Source: Paraspadella gotoi
Lineage: Eukaryota; Chaetognatha
NCBI GenBank assembly: GCA_051294375.1
Contig: CM119267.1
Span: 13,755,326-13,819,325, forward strand
Length of the DNA stretch: 64,000 nucleotides
Direction of reading: 5' to 3'
Every line of letters begins with the position of its first letter. The first letter of the stretch is position 1. The translations under genes were made by a program, and so were the position numbers. Under the pieces are notes generated by a model. It made no database searches. It saw nothing but the letters and a program-made list of their open reading frames with translations, and was not told where the DNA came from. This document shows positions 22,701 through 33,100 of this stretch, piece after piece.

Positions 22701-25700
22701 TTCTCTTATTCCAAATCTGGCATGAACCGTTGATGTTCATGGTCATAAAAATTAAGGTTAACTAGTTTGTTGGTAAAATACGTTTTTCAGGATAAGTAAA
22801 CGTCTATGCAACTATTCAAAATAAAAATATTCGAAAAAAAAGGTTTGACCATTTTCCGCCCCTGTGGGTGACACCCATGGGGGCCCATATCTCGGCTCAG
22901 GGTTCAAATATTGAAATTCGCCTCGATAGTTCTATTTGCATTCCCTTATTGATCATATATACAAAATTTCATTATATTTGTTCCAGTAGTTTTTTCGGAA
23001 CCGATTCTCGGCTCAAAAAACGGCGTATTATTTTCTAATATGAAGGCTTTTGTATTTATAACATAACGACATTGTATTCCTGACAATTTCGGGTTCGAAA
23101 ATTTATCAATTTTTTTAGGCATGGGTCGGTCACCCTTATTTCGACATAGTGGATAATTCTACATCTTTTGAAGCGAAGGTGGTTAGAATGATGAATATTG
23201 TTTGCATGCGAATGGGAATAGACGTTGGTGATCGTCTCATGCGTGAATCGAAAAAGAGAAAGTTTCTCGTTGCCATCATGCCCTCCGATAATGTATGTAT
23301 CATTTTTTAAACATTTAGCCTAAGCAATTAAAGTGATTCTTCGAATTACTCTGTGATTTGATTTCTATTGACAGGTATTCCCTGATTATCAAGACTTCGA
23401 AGTTATTCACGATTATCTATCAACACCTGGTCAAAAAACTCAAGCTCGATTGAGAAAACGTGGACAGCATGGGTCTTACACTTACATGCATACAATCAGA
23501 CGTCACTTGGAAAAGATTGAATCAACCGGCGAGCAGCCTGAACTTAAGCAAGCTATTTCAAGAAGAGATTACATTGTAAGAATAATCTTAAAGTGCGAAT
23601 AAAAATATAGTGAGGTCCCGCTCTTTTGGGACTAAAAACAAGTTTGAGTAAACAATGTCGGATCTAGCCCACGATCATTAGCGGTAATTAATTAATTAAT
23701 TAATTAATTAGGCAAATTATTTATTTATTAATTTGATCCAAAATGTTTGTTTTTAGGTCATTTCGTCATTGACCAGAAACAAAAGCAACGACGATGATGA
23801 TCACGACAATAATGCCGATAATGATTGACTTGATTGATTGATTAAATAATTATTTCATAAATAGATTGATCAAGTTATTAATAGATAAATAAATTGATTG
23901 ATTAAATAAATAATTGATAATTGACTGATTAATTAATTAATTGGGATTAATACATCTTGCATTTACATAATCAATTAGTGAAACAGGTTATTTGTTTTTT
24001 CCATTTAAAGTCATTTCCACTCAGACAATTCGATCGAAACTTTATTTCCAGCTTAATCACACACTTTCTTACCTCATACAAAATTTCAAGTCAATCCCCC
24101 AATCCTCTCATGAGTATTGACTCACGAGTAATTGGCGTTCAAATAGTGAAATATATTTTTTTGTTTTTTCCATTGAAACTCATTTCCACTCGCACGATTC
24201 CGTTAAAACTTCATATCCAGCTCGGTCACCCACTTCCCTACCCACTCACGAAATTTCATTCCAATCCATCCATCCAATCACGAGTAATTTTTTTGCTAAG
24301 GTGGGTTGGACGGACGTACGTACATCTTTTTTTTGGCCTAATTTATCATAATTCGATGTTATGACATGATATAAGTGAATGTTCGACGAGATTGTTGGGG
24401 CGGACCGATGGACCGACATGGATTAGAGTCTGGATCTGCTGATAAGCAGATCCGACTAAAAATTCGTAATGACATCATAATCAATTAAAAAGATTCACCT
24501 TTGGCAACCATGACCATCTCCAAGTGTCCAGAGAAGACGACATATGCTTTGGGGACCGCGTCCATTGGGAATTCTGTCATTTCTGTCACTATTGTTGCTG
24601 TCAGAAAGTTAACAGTTCTAGAGAGGATGTGTGGGGACATTCTGATTTTCATTAATCAGGGGATTGCAGTCAGAAAGATTTGCAAGGCCAAAAGTCATTT
24701 TGATTTTTGTTATAATTTCCTAAAATTTTGTAAGGAAGCGTCGCGAATAATTTTGACATATTGTGGAAAAAGCTTTAATTACTGTATTTACTGTCGGATT
24801 TTCCAGACATTTCTGATATCGATTGAAAGAAAATTGAGCCTATTTTCTAAAAATGGTTTCTTTTTTCTTTTATCATAAACCCTTTTTGTGCTGAAAGCAC
24901 TTGAAGTTATTCCCATTAGAGCTGGACCTCTCTGTAAAATGATCTAATTTTTTTTGTTGGAAAATGATTAAATCTGACGATATATCGCATTGTTGGATTG
25001 TTTAAAAACAAATCATTTCCATTTTTTTATAGATTTTACTGGCGCAAAAGGATCAAAGGAGAAGTAGCATCTACAAAAAAAGAAGATGCTTTACATTCAA
25101 TAATCATTATTACCAATTAGATGTTTATCTTGAACCATGCCCGGCAAGGTAAGAAAAATATATACAGTGAAGAGACAGTAATTATTGATGTGTTAATAAC
25201 AGAACCGTTCAATATAAGCAGTCCCTGAGCTTCGGATCAGGCTGTAACACCGTGTTACAGGCGGGTTAAGCGCCCCGTCCCTCTTAACTGCTAGGCGACC
25301 ACCGGGCTAGAACCCCGGACCTTTGGGTTGGGAGGCGAATGACTTGCCTCCGGCACCATTGGCCGCTGATGAACGGTTGGTGGATTTTAGTCCACCATAA
25401 CAGAAGGCTTCATATTATAAAATGTGGTACCCCTTTTTTGTGACCAGAATCTGTTCCCACCAAACTACCTGATCGAATTTAATGAAATTTTACATTTAGA
25501 GTGCTAATGACTATATAAATGGAACTATCGAGGCGAATTTTGATATTCAGCGGTCAAATATTGAAATTCGCCCCGATAGTTTTATTAGTATTCACATAAG
25601 GGATCGTTCATTCCAAATTTCAATAAATTTGGTCCAGTAGTTTTCTCGGAACGAGTTCTGGTCACCAAAAAGGGATACCACATTTTATAATATGAAGCCT

Positions 25701-28368
25701 TCTGTAAATATATAAAAATATTTTCATTTGATTAACGTTTAGGATTGAAACAATCTTTGAAATATTATACCTTTTCATTGACAGTGAAGCCAAGTACTCT
25801 AGGAGACGAGACTGAGAGATTCTTGATTGAAAGCTTGCAGAGACCTGCTATGTCATTAGCTGTAAGAGTGATGGAGGCCTTAAACCACCATAGCCTGTCC
25901 AAAGTCAGGGGCAAGATAGCTTTTTTATTAAATGATCGGATAATTTTAAATTGGCTGTAACAATTTCATTGAAAAAACTTTTATCATTTTAAATGAAAAT
26001 AAAAATAAACAAGTTTAAACAATGCCGGATCTGCCCACGATCTTAAGCAGCTGATCAGAGAATTAATTAATTAATAGTAATTTTTTAATTTGTGTTTAAT
26101 TTAGTTATCCACTTTGTCTTTCCTCTCAATTAATTTATTTTGTGATCGAGATTGTTTTGTTATTAATTAATTAACATGATTCTACTTATTAAATTCTAAA
26201 TATAAATTATAAATAAATGCAAATTTAATTTGGCTTTTAAAAATGTGGCACTATTATCTATGATCTATATTTTACAGAGGTCTCGCTCTTTTGGGACGAG
26301 TAAATAAAAAAATAATCCAATGAAAATTCGTGCATTTGTAAAAAAAGGTTAGGGTCAGTTACTGTTATGGTTTACTTTTTATTAAAATTAACCATAACAA
26401 TAAAATTATAAAAAAATTATTAACGATATTATCAGATCATTAAGTTAATCATGTAAAATTTCGGAATGCATATTAATAAGGTCAAAATAGTAAGAAAAAT
26501 ATAGTATTAAACGATTTTAGAATATTCGTTAAAATCTTCTTAAATTTTTTTTTATTTACCTAAAAAAATTGAATAAGTTTAATTTGGATAGTGATGAAAA
26601 GCTTAAAATGAGGTCAATTGAAGATAAGACATAACACTTATGTTCAGAAACGACCCTTAAAAATATTAACTAGTGGAGAAGACGAAAATAATAATAATAA
26701 AAGTGAGGAGAAGGTGAAGAATTGTAACGATGTAAGAGAAGTAGAAAAGAAGTGAGACTTGCTCTCTCCTGATCCACTTTTATCAACGCCCGGACCAACT
26801 TGACCTTACGGTCGCCTCGGCCCTATTACTGGGTCTGGTCAATCTAAGGTCATTGCCAAAGCTAGGGCAAAGTGACCGTGTGGATAGACCGGCTCTTAGA
26901 AAGAGGAGAGAGGAAGGGTTTCGAGAGAAAGACCGGTGGTAAGTCGCCTCACTAGTATGGCTTTTATCATATACAATATAATACGCGCGCATAAAAACGA
27001 TTGTTTTGAAAACATCCACGATGTTTTAAAGTTGCTTAAAAAATTTTGTTGTTTCATTGTATATTAAAGTAAAAAGCTAAAACCACAATTGTTTATATCG
27101 ATCGAAAGAAAGTTTAGTATTTAAATATAATCCTTTTTTTCTCTAACATAAACCGTTTTTCTGCTGTAAGTGTAAGCACTTGAAATTAGTCTCATTAGAG
27201 CTGGACCTCCCTGTACTTTACTGTGTTCTTTCATGTTAAGATTTTTTTTAGTTGTCGCGGACTTATTCTGTTGGAGACTTATACCGCTGATGCTTCAGCA
27301 GAGTTTGTGTCCAAGTTACCTTCTTTTCTCAATGTCTTAAGAGAAGTCACTGGAGATCCTCAATATTCCATGTACAATTTGGCTCTTAAAGATGAAGGTA
27401 TTGAGGAATTTGCTTTTCATTATACTAGTTGATGTTATCCGTTATTATTCCGAATTTTCTTTCAGTTCAGGAAATGCGTGATATACGGCGGCGAATCAAG
27501 AGCGAAGGTGGTCCCCAACTAATGAACCAAATAAGGAATGCTCGACTGTCCACTCGTACCACCTCGCTGTCAAGCAACGATGATACTGGCCCTGAGGTTC
27601 GCATTATGATTTTACGTGATATGCTTTTTATTATAAAATGGTCCCATCCTCGCTTAATAAAAGGATCTTGATCGACTAATTGGAACTACACCTGAACAAG
27701 CTGTCGGATCCTCTGCTCCGAATCTTAGCAATGGTACTTCAATACCAGATGAAGATGTTAATTGTAGTAAGTACGAGCTACTTCGACTTTCTCCTTTGTG
27801 GTGGAGGCCAATAAATTTTTTTTTCCGGTTTACGGATGAATCTGTAGAATTATCCGCCCGAATCTCAGGAAGCTAGGGTGAAGTATAATACTTGTAGATT
27901 ACCTATTACTGATATGTGATAAATGTAATATTAAAAACTTAAAATTTATGACAGATGTATCCTGGCACTTGAAAATACAGCCTAATCTCTACGAGTTTTA
28001 CTTTTAGTCTTTTTGTTCAATTTGAATAAAAAACTATTTTTTCTGTTATGGCCTAGGGGGCGAGACTGTTAAATTTTAGTATGTCCTCTCGCTAGAGGCA
28101 GGAAGCGCTTCGCAGCCCTATCTCCAAACGATGGGAGACCCATTCTCTGGCGATCAGCTTCGTTACAAAAACACTATTTCTATTAGTTTGTCATTTACTT
28201 ATTCAGTTATTGTAATAAGAATTCCCTAGGGATACGTTGTTCATTCAAAAGAACCGTTTGTTGACTTATGTCTATAGGTAGTCACTAAGTCAGCTATGGA
28301 AAGATAGAGGGCGATATCATATTTTTTTTCTGATTACAGCTGAGGATGAAACAACGGATCCATTTTGA
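19713..28368 (+). CDS. ttd14: TTD14 (TRPL translocation defect 14) homologue
   Basis: P-loop protein of the NadR/Ttd14 AAA family. In Drosophila it binds GTP and phosphoinositides and is needed for TRPL channel trafficking in photoreceptors. Coding exons: 19713-19797, 20158-20220, 20288-20355, 20982-21019, 21082-21133, 21592-21706, 21899-21993, 22252-22356, 23119-23292, 23375-23575, 25033-25148, 27252-27397, 27466-27596, 27664-27766, 28340-28368. All phases agree, giving about 506 residues (fly about 475). Walker [10 protein letters not shown] is at about 49-57, split by an intron between the two glycines. Then come [74 protein letters not shown] and GLILLETYT. Several introns hold transposons. 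The exon 13 donor (GAG, GTTCGC) is weak. The last exon adds only TEDETTDPF. Confidence 0.9.
22370..23052. mobile_element. MITE-like inverted-repeat element in ttd14 intron
   Basis: The left end ACAGAAGGCTTCAAATTAG and right end CTAATATGAAGGCTTTTGT are imperfect inverted repeats extending inward through TACGCCG/CGGCGTA. It is a larger relative of the element at 25400-25705. No transposase was seen. It fills most of the intron between exons 8 and 9. Confidence 0.65.
23608..24934. mobile_element. TA-flanked terminal-inverted-repeat transposon 1 (pogo/Tc1-like), composite
   Basis: The left end TAGTGAGGTCCCGCTCTTTTGGGAC and right end CATTAGAGCTGGACCTCTCTG are complementary over their outer 20 or so bases, with TA immediately outside both (23606-23607, 24935-24936). 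TA duplication and CAG-type ends suggest the Tc1/mariner/pogo superfamily. A nearly full family A element (about 23632-24465) lies inside. No intact transposase was seen. It sits in the ttd14 intron between exons 10 and 11. Confidence 0.6.
23632..24465 (+). repeat. Family A element, near full length
   Basis: Reference copy for the family: left end ACAAGTTTGAGTAAACAATG then GTCGGATCT; AATTAATT satellite; a GATCCAAAATGTTTGTTTTTAG / TTCGTCATTGACC block; AT-rich TTGATTGATTAA satellite; two tandem monomers of about 190 bp; GGACGG run; right-end hairpin GGATCTGCTgataAGCAGATCC followed by GACTAAAAA. Other copies vary mainly in satellite length. Confidence 0.7.
25168..25399 (-). mobile_element. Repeat family I (tRNA-related SINE-like), copy 1
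   Basis: A GC-rich 230 bp block nearly identical to 46373-46603. Read on the minus strand it has tRNA promoter-like pieces: GGGGTTCTAGCCC (B-box-like) and TGGTCGCCTAGCAGTTAAG (A-box-like), flanked by a TGGTGGACTAAAATCCACCA hairpin. The box order is not that of one simple tRNA, so it may be a fused or rearranged SINE. It lies 20 bp after ttd14 exon 11. Confidence 0.5.
25400..25705. mobile_element. MITE, near-perfect inverted repeat
   Basis: Starts ACAGAAGGCTTCATATTATA and ends with its exact complement TATAATATGAAGCCTTCTGT. The arms remain complementary for about 150 bp, so the whole element can fold into one hairpin with a very short loop. It abuts the family I repeat. A target duplication is not clear. 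A half copy lies at 39500-39562. Confidence 0.78.
25742..25980 (+). repeat. Repeat family D, copy 1
   Basis: Shares the blocks TTGACAGTGAAGCCAAGTAC, GAAAGCTTGCAGAGACCTGC, GGCCTTAAACCACC and CTGTCCAAAGTCAGGGGC with copies at 33345-33580, 33655-33815, 53480-53695 and 61868-61975 (reverse). The frame across this copy is not conserved in the others, so it is not a gene. Confidence 0.65.
26275..27213. mobile_element. TA-flanked terminal-inverted-repeat transposon 2 (pogo/Tc1-like)
   Basis: The left end CAGAGGTCTCGCTCTTTTGG and right end CATTAGAGCTGGACCTCCCTG are inverted repeats, with TA flanking both (26273-26274, 27214-27215). The right 120 bp closely matches the right end of the element at 23608-24934. 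The GC-richer middle (26755-26960, TCCTGATCCACTTTTATC to GACCGGTGGTAAGTCG) is unrelated and may be captured DNA. It lies in the ttd14 intron between exons 11 and 12, ending 38 bp before exon 12. Confidence 0.62.
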
Positions 28369-28391
28369 TTATTATTTTGATAACGAAATAT

Positions 28392-28742
28392 GATGCGATA
28401 ATCCTTTCATTTTCGTTGTTTATTGGTATTAGAGAAAGCAAAGAATTTTGAATTTTTAACAACGATTTTTAATTAATAGTTGGACATGTTTCGGCTTGTT
28501 TACTTCAAGCCTCACTTAATCTGCCCTCACCTTCAACCTGTCCTCACATCTGACCACTATTCTGTCTCATCACTTTGTTGGAAAAACTTTTACCCTCTCT
28601 CTCTCTCTCTCACACTCTTCTTTTACACAAAATTTATTATTGAATGTCATATGCTGTTGAAGGCTTGAAGTAAACAAGCCGAAACATGTCCAACTATTAA
28701 TTAAAAATCGTTGTTAAAAATTCAAAATTCTTTGCTTTCTCT
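28392..28742. mobile_element. Penelope-like foldback element 6, between ttd14 terminal exons
   Basis: The tag AATCCTTTCATTTTCGTTG (from about 28400) is followed by inverted arms at about 28431-28510 and 28660-28742 around a CT microsatellite. A perfect 13 bp direct repeat GATAACGAAATAT flanks the element (28379-28391, 28743-28755). The insertion lies 23 bp past the ttd14 stop codon at 28368. Confidence 0.8.
28654..28690 (+). ncRNA. Hammerhead ribozyme, element 6 (core mutated)
   Basis: CTGTTGA instead of CTGANGA, then a paired stem II (GGCTTG/CAAGCC), GAAAC, AT and GTC. The A-to-T change hits an invariant core base, so activity is doubtful although the rest is intact. The left-arm copy lacks the CTGATGA box. 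Confidence 0.55.
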
Positions 28743-28944
28743 GATAACGAAATATAAAAAAAATACCCACAATGTAGTTATTTTAGCTGTTAATCTGACA
28801 ATTTTTAATGCATTTTTTATTTATTTTTAAAATTTTTATTTGTAATATTGCCAGTACATATTTCTAGATTTTAAATCTACAAAAATCTACGAGTTTTGTC
28901 GAATTGTTATTCCTTTTCAATATAGATATTCCTATATTTTTCAG

Positions 28945-29195
28945 ATCAAAAAAGCCGAACCAAAGGTGGAGCCGTATGTCTCAATGATGTCGTCAATCAC
29001 GCTATGATTTCGAGCAAGAAGGTGAACTTCGGACGCGAGGAAAATGCTGTGAAGTTTCCCGTTACTTTCCATCCGGCTGATTGCCTCGATTTCAACGTGT
29101 CATCCCGAAATTTCGCCGAGAAAATTGAGTCGATGCCGGAGTTTGCCAATAATTCCTCTCATCCTCAACGTTCCATTTCGTCTCCCCCAAACTAA
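28945..29195 (+). CDS. ttd14: Candidate alternative last exon of ttd14
   Basis: An acceptor (TATTTTTCAG) at 28944 opens a frame that fits the phase of the donor after 27766 (one base carried over) and encodes 82 residues to TAA, starting NQKSRTKGGAVCLNDVVNHA and ending SPPN. It would replace the nine-residue end encoded at 28340-28368 and make a protein of about 580 residues. AATAAA lies at 29405-29410. I do not recognise a domain. It could also be the end of a separate transcript, but phase and position favour alternative splicing. Confidence 0.55.
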
Positions 29196-29404
29196 TGTCG
29201 TTTGCCCACACCCACCTTCAACCACTACCAGCCTGCGTGAACAATTAAAACGCCCAATTTTTCTTAGATTTGAGTGTTGAGAAAAGTTTTGAACCCCCAT
29301 TTTTTTTCGTAACAGATTGCTAATTTCGAGTTTGTTTTTTTACTTTTTTACAATTTAAAGAAATGTTGAAAGGCATGAGTACAATTAATGTGAAAATTAT
29401 CTGA

Positions 29405-29410
29405 TAATAA
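29405..29410 (+). terminator. Possible polyadenylation signal
   Basis: AATAAA 210 bp after the long ttd14 reading frame, before the family E repeat begins. Confidence 0.4.
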
Positions 29411-29546
29411 AGCAGTGTGGAAAGCCTCGATTTAGCTTTGCCTTCTTTTCGTCGCCGTTTTCGAGGAAATCCAATGCAATTGATCGTAATTGCTTCTCCC
29501 TATAAATCAATTTTTCCGCCAGTTTAAGCCGGCTTATCTTTACATT

Positions 29547-29990
29547 CGCCGACCGGGATTTTGTGGTCGGTTATTTTTTTTTTGCTTCTTATGAGCAACA
29601 TAGAAAAATTTCGTTACGAAAAAAAAAATATTGGTAAAGATAAAAAACTTTTTATTACAAATCCCTATTACTAACCACTTGAGTGATGTGAAAATGATCA
29701 AATTTTTAGAAAATTAAAATTTAGCATATAAAACATAAAAATAAATACCAATAAAAATACTTTCGTAAATTTACTTTTTAATTTTATACATTAGTCGGCA
29801 CAAGTGAGGTATATTTATATATAGTAATAACTAAGAAGTATATAATAGGCTAAAATTTCAAAATACAATTTTTTAAATTTTCTGATCGGATTTAAATTAC
29901 TTGCAAAAAGTTGATATAAGAAAATATAATTCGTTTTTAAAAATTCTTTCATTAAGTTGGTCAAAAATGTAAAAAATATATTTAAGACGC
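29547..29990 (+). repeat. Repeat family E, copy 2
   Basis: CGCCGACCGGGATTTTGTGG then TCGGT hairpin, GCTTCTTATGAGCAACATAG and the AT-rich body, as at 16428. Confidence 0.6.
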
Positions 29991-30086
29991 TGATTTTCAA
30001 TTTCCAGCTTAATTACCACCCCTAATTCTCAATTGATAACCGTTTAAAAAATATAACATAAAAATATTATTAAGAAATAAATTTTG

Positions 30087-30124
30087 TACATGTTTCTGCT
30101 TCAATGTAAGTTAACCTTCATCAG
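30087..30124 (-). ncRNA. Hammerhead ribozyme remnant, element 7 left
   Basis: CTGATGA and GAAAC are present on the minus strand, with triplet GTA, but stem II carries an insertion that spoils the pairing. Confidence 0.45.
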
Positions 30125-30530
30125 CGTAAAAACGAATTGATTTGTAAAACAAATATTTTGAAGTTTTGAAGTTTGAAGAGAGAGCTGAAACTTATCCAAA
30201 ATTTATATTTCTATATAAAATGTGTAAGTAAATAAGCTATTCATTTTTTACCTCAAACATCTTTTGCTAAAACTGGTCAGTGCTTTGTTAATCCATTTAA
30301 TTTTGTTTTCCCTCTAATGTCGAGTTTTAATTTGTTTAGTAATATAAATTTTATAATAAACAATAATTTTTAAATTTATTTTAATTGTTATTTTTATGTT
30401 TGAGGTAGAAAATTAAAGTGTAAAAACAGAGTTGTGAAACAAATATTTTTATTGACTCTTTTTCTTTTTCTTTTTTTAAACTTAAAAAATTGTGAAAAAT
30501 ATTTGTTTCATAACTCAATTCGTTTTTGCG

Positions 30531-30564
30531 CTGGTGAAGGTTTACATTGAAGCCGAAACATGTC
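30531..30564 (+). ncRNA. Hammerhead ribozyme, element 7 right (core mutated)
   Basis: CTGGTGA (invariant A changed to G), stem II GGTTT/AAGCC with a G-U pair, GAAAC, AT and GTC. Confidence 0.5.
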
Positions 30565-30679
30565 AGAAATTTGTTTTTTAATAAAACTCGTAAGTAAATA
30601 AAAAAATAAAAATCAATATTTTTATATTATATTTTTTAAACGGTTAGCAATTGAGTTAAGGTTGTTTAGGCATTAGGGG

Positions 30680-32060
30680 TGGTTAGTAGTGATGTGAAAA
30701 TGATAAAATTAAAATTTAGCATATAAAATATGAATATAAAAACTAATAAAAATATTTTCATAAATTTTTGAATTTTATAGTTAGCTATATTTATATATAG
30801 TAATAAGTATATAATAACTAAAATTTCAAAATACAAATTTTTAAATTTTAAGATCGGATTTAGATTCCTTGCAAAAGGCAAAAAGTATAATTTTTTTAAA
30901 AAAATTCTTTCATTAAGTTGGTCAAAAATATAAAAAAAACTATATTTAAGACGCCAATTTTTAATTTCCAGTTTAAAAATTTAGTTTTTTAAAATTTTAA
31001 CCTATTTAATAACATAATTTTTAAAAAAGATTTATATTTTCTTTTATCAACTTTTAATGAGGAATCTGAATCTGTTCTCAGAATTTAAAACAAAATATTT
31101 TGAAAATTTTGACATTATATAAGGGTAGTACTATCTACAAAATAAGCTTACTGGGTTATTCTATTTGTAAAAAAAGAAAGAGTATTCACATATGATAGTT
31201 TTCGAGATATAACTGTTAAATTTTGATTCCAAACTTTTACTTCACCCTAGTGGTTATTGGTTAAGGTTAGGAGTAGTTAAGGATTTATAATAAGTTTTTC
31301 TACCCTTACCAGAAAAGCGTAGTAAAAATTTTAAATTTAACTTTTTCCTGACCCGCACAGATCGGTACTGCCCCTCCTTCACGCGACCGAGGGGGGCCAA
31401 ATCATTTTGAGCTCTATCTTTATCTCTTATTATTTCTAAAACTGTATATCAGTATGCTATATTTATACTAATATTAGTTTAATAAATGTTAAAATTTCAA
31501 AATAGTTTTTTTGTAAGATTTTTTTTGAAGATTTGGATTCATCATGAAAAGTTTTTATTAAGAAATATGATGCGATAAACCTTTAGTTTTCGTTGTTATT
31601 AGGATATATAAAGAAATATAACTCTTTTTTAAAAAACCTATATTTTAAGCTGAAAATGAAAATTTTATATATTAAATATAGTTTTTTTTATTTTTAACCC
31701 ACTTAATGAAAGAATTTTTAAAAATGATTTATATTTATTTCTATTAACTTTGGACGAGGAATTCAAATCTGCAATCAAAATTTTAAAAAAGCCTATTTTG
31801 AAATTTTTCGATTTTATAAGGATAGTACTATATATAAATATAGCTTACTGCGAAAATTGAAGAATATAAAATTATTTTTTTTTATAAATTAATGTTCACT
31901 GATGGTATGTTGTGAATAATTGACATTTAGAATTTTCGTATGTAACTTTCACTACACTCTACTTACCAGTATCCTTTTTTTATTTTTTAGCAATGAGATT
32001 TCTATACATCGCTCATAGAAAGCAAAAAAAAAATAACCGACCGCAAAATTCCGGTCGAAT
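30680..32060. repeat. Family E fragments and AT-rich repeats
   Basis: 30680-30960 repeats the body of family E. 31880-32058 is a reverse copy ending in ACCGACCGCAAAATTCCGGT. A GC-richer scrap at 31345-31400 (ACCCGCACAGATCGG) is unexplained. No gene was seen. Confidence 0.5.
31569..31610 (+). mobile_element. Tag-only insertion of the Penelope-like family
   Basis: 42 bp beginning GATGCGATAAACCTTTAGTT, the same left-end tag as element 6, flanked by direct repeats AAGAAATAT (31560-31568 and 31611-31619). Everything else of the element is absent, as expected of a truncated target-primed insertion. Confidence 0.6.
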
Positions 32061-33100
32061 TTAAAAATAATTTAAAACAATTAAAATAAATTTAAAACAA
32101 TTATTATTTATTATAAAATTATAAAATTTGTATTACTGAACCAAAAAAATGTATATTATTGCGCAACCTGAGACTCGACGCGAGAGGGAAAACAAAATTA
32201 AGTTAAGAGATTGTCTCCCTCTCTTTACACAGGGTGCATATATGTAATTATGTATTTTGAAAGATTTACGATCAAAAATTCTAAATCTCTCTTTTTAGTA
32301 GATCATTTATCTCGGTTAAAAATCTCGTTATAGATTAAACTATTTCTATAAACTTGTTAAAGTTTGAATAGTTTAAGTAAAGCTCATTATTGTTGATTTT
32401 GCAAATGTTTATTTCGAAACCTTTTGCTGTGTGTATTAGATTTATCTGCTTTCAACATTTCTTGCCGTGATCTTGACAAAACTTATTTCTAAGAAATACT
32501 TATTATTATAAACCATGCGTTCTTTTATTACTCCTGTTACTGCACTAAATACGGCAATAGGACAAAAGTTCTACGCCGAATCATAAATATCTTTCAAAAT
32601 CCAATTTTCACGCATCGATGCGTGGATAGTGATAATTATTATTATATCATATCCCTAAGTGACTGTTTATTAATGCCGTTGTTGACCCACGTAATTTTCC
32701 AATCCCTTAATTATATATTCCAGAATTAATAAAATGACGTTTTCTTTTGGTCTCACATCGAAAAATTAAGGTTTTAAATTTTTGTCAAGAGGAAATAGCT
32801 TTAGTGGCTTTAAAGATACGTAATGTTAAATGGTTAAATCCAAAATTATTTTATTCTGTATATCCACATAAAGCGGTATCATTTTATGCGGAATGGTACT
32901 AATGGGTGAATAATAAAAATTTAAATGCTAATCTATTACTTTTCTAACAATTTATATTCTGTTATTAATTTTGTGGTTTTATAAGATTCAATAGTTTGTC
33001 TAATTGTTTGAAGGAAAATGTATAAAAAATCCATTTCCTAACAACTTCTTTCATTGCAGGGGGATTATCGATGCACTTACTTCTCTTTGTTAATTTATAG
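32061..33100. other. Intergenic or intronic, nothing recognised
   Basis: No supported exon. A short frame starting MRSFITPVTALN near 32515 has no good splice sites. Confidence 0.35.

Larger units (their letters stand above)
30045..30650. mobile_element. Penelope-like foldback element 7, diverged subfamily
   Basis: Inverted arms with outer ends ACCGTTTAAAAAATATAA and its complement near 30630-30650. Ribozyme remnants lie in both arms, with a subfamily stem II (GGTTTACATTGAAGCC). No tag or clear target duplication was found. Confidence 0.6.

Noticed and set aside
24501-24878. 125-residue frame starting [18 protein letters not shown]
   Set aside because: Lies inside a ttd14 intron transposon; no known domain, no splice support, and the second half is repeat sequence shared with 27090-27215.
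25745-25960. Plus-strand frame in repeat family D
   Set aside because: Not preserved in the other family D copies.
26783-27019. Minus-strand frame of 78 residues
   Set aside because: Falls in the interior of transposon 2; no recognisable motif and no splice support.
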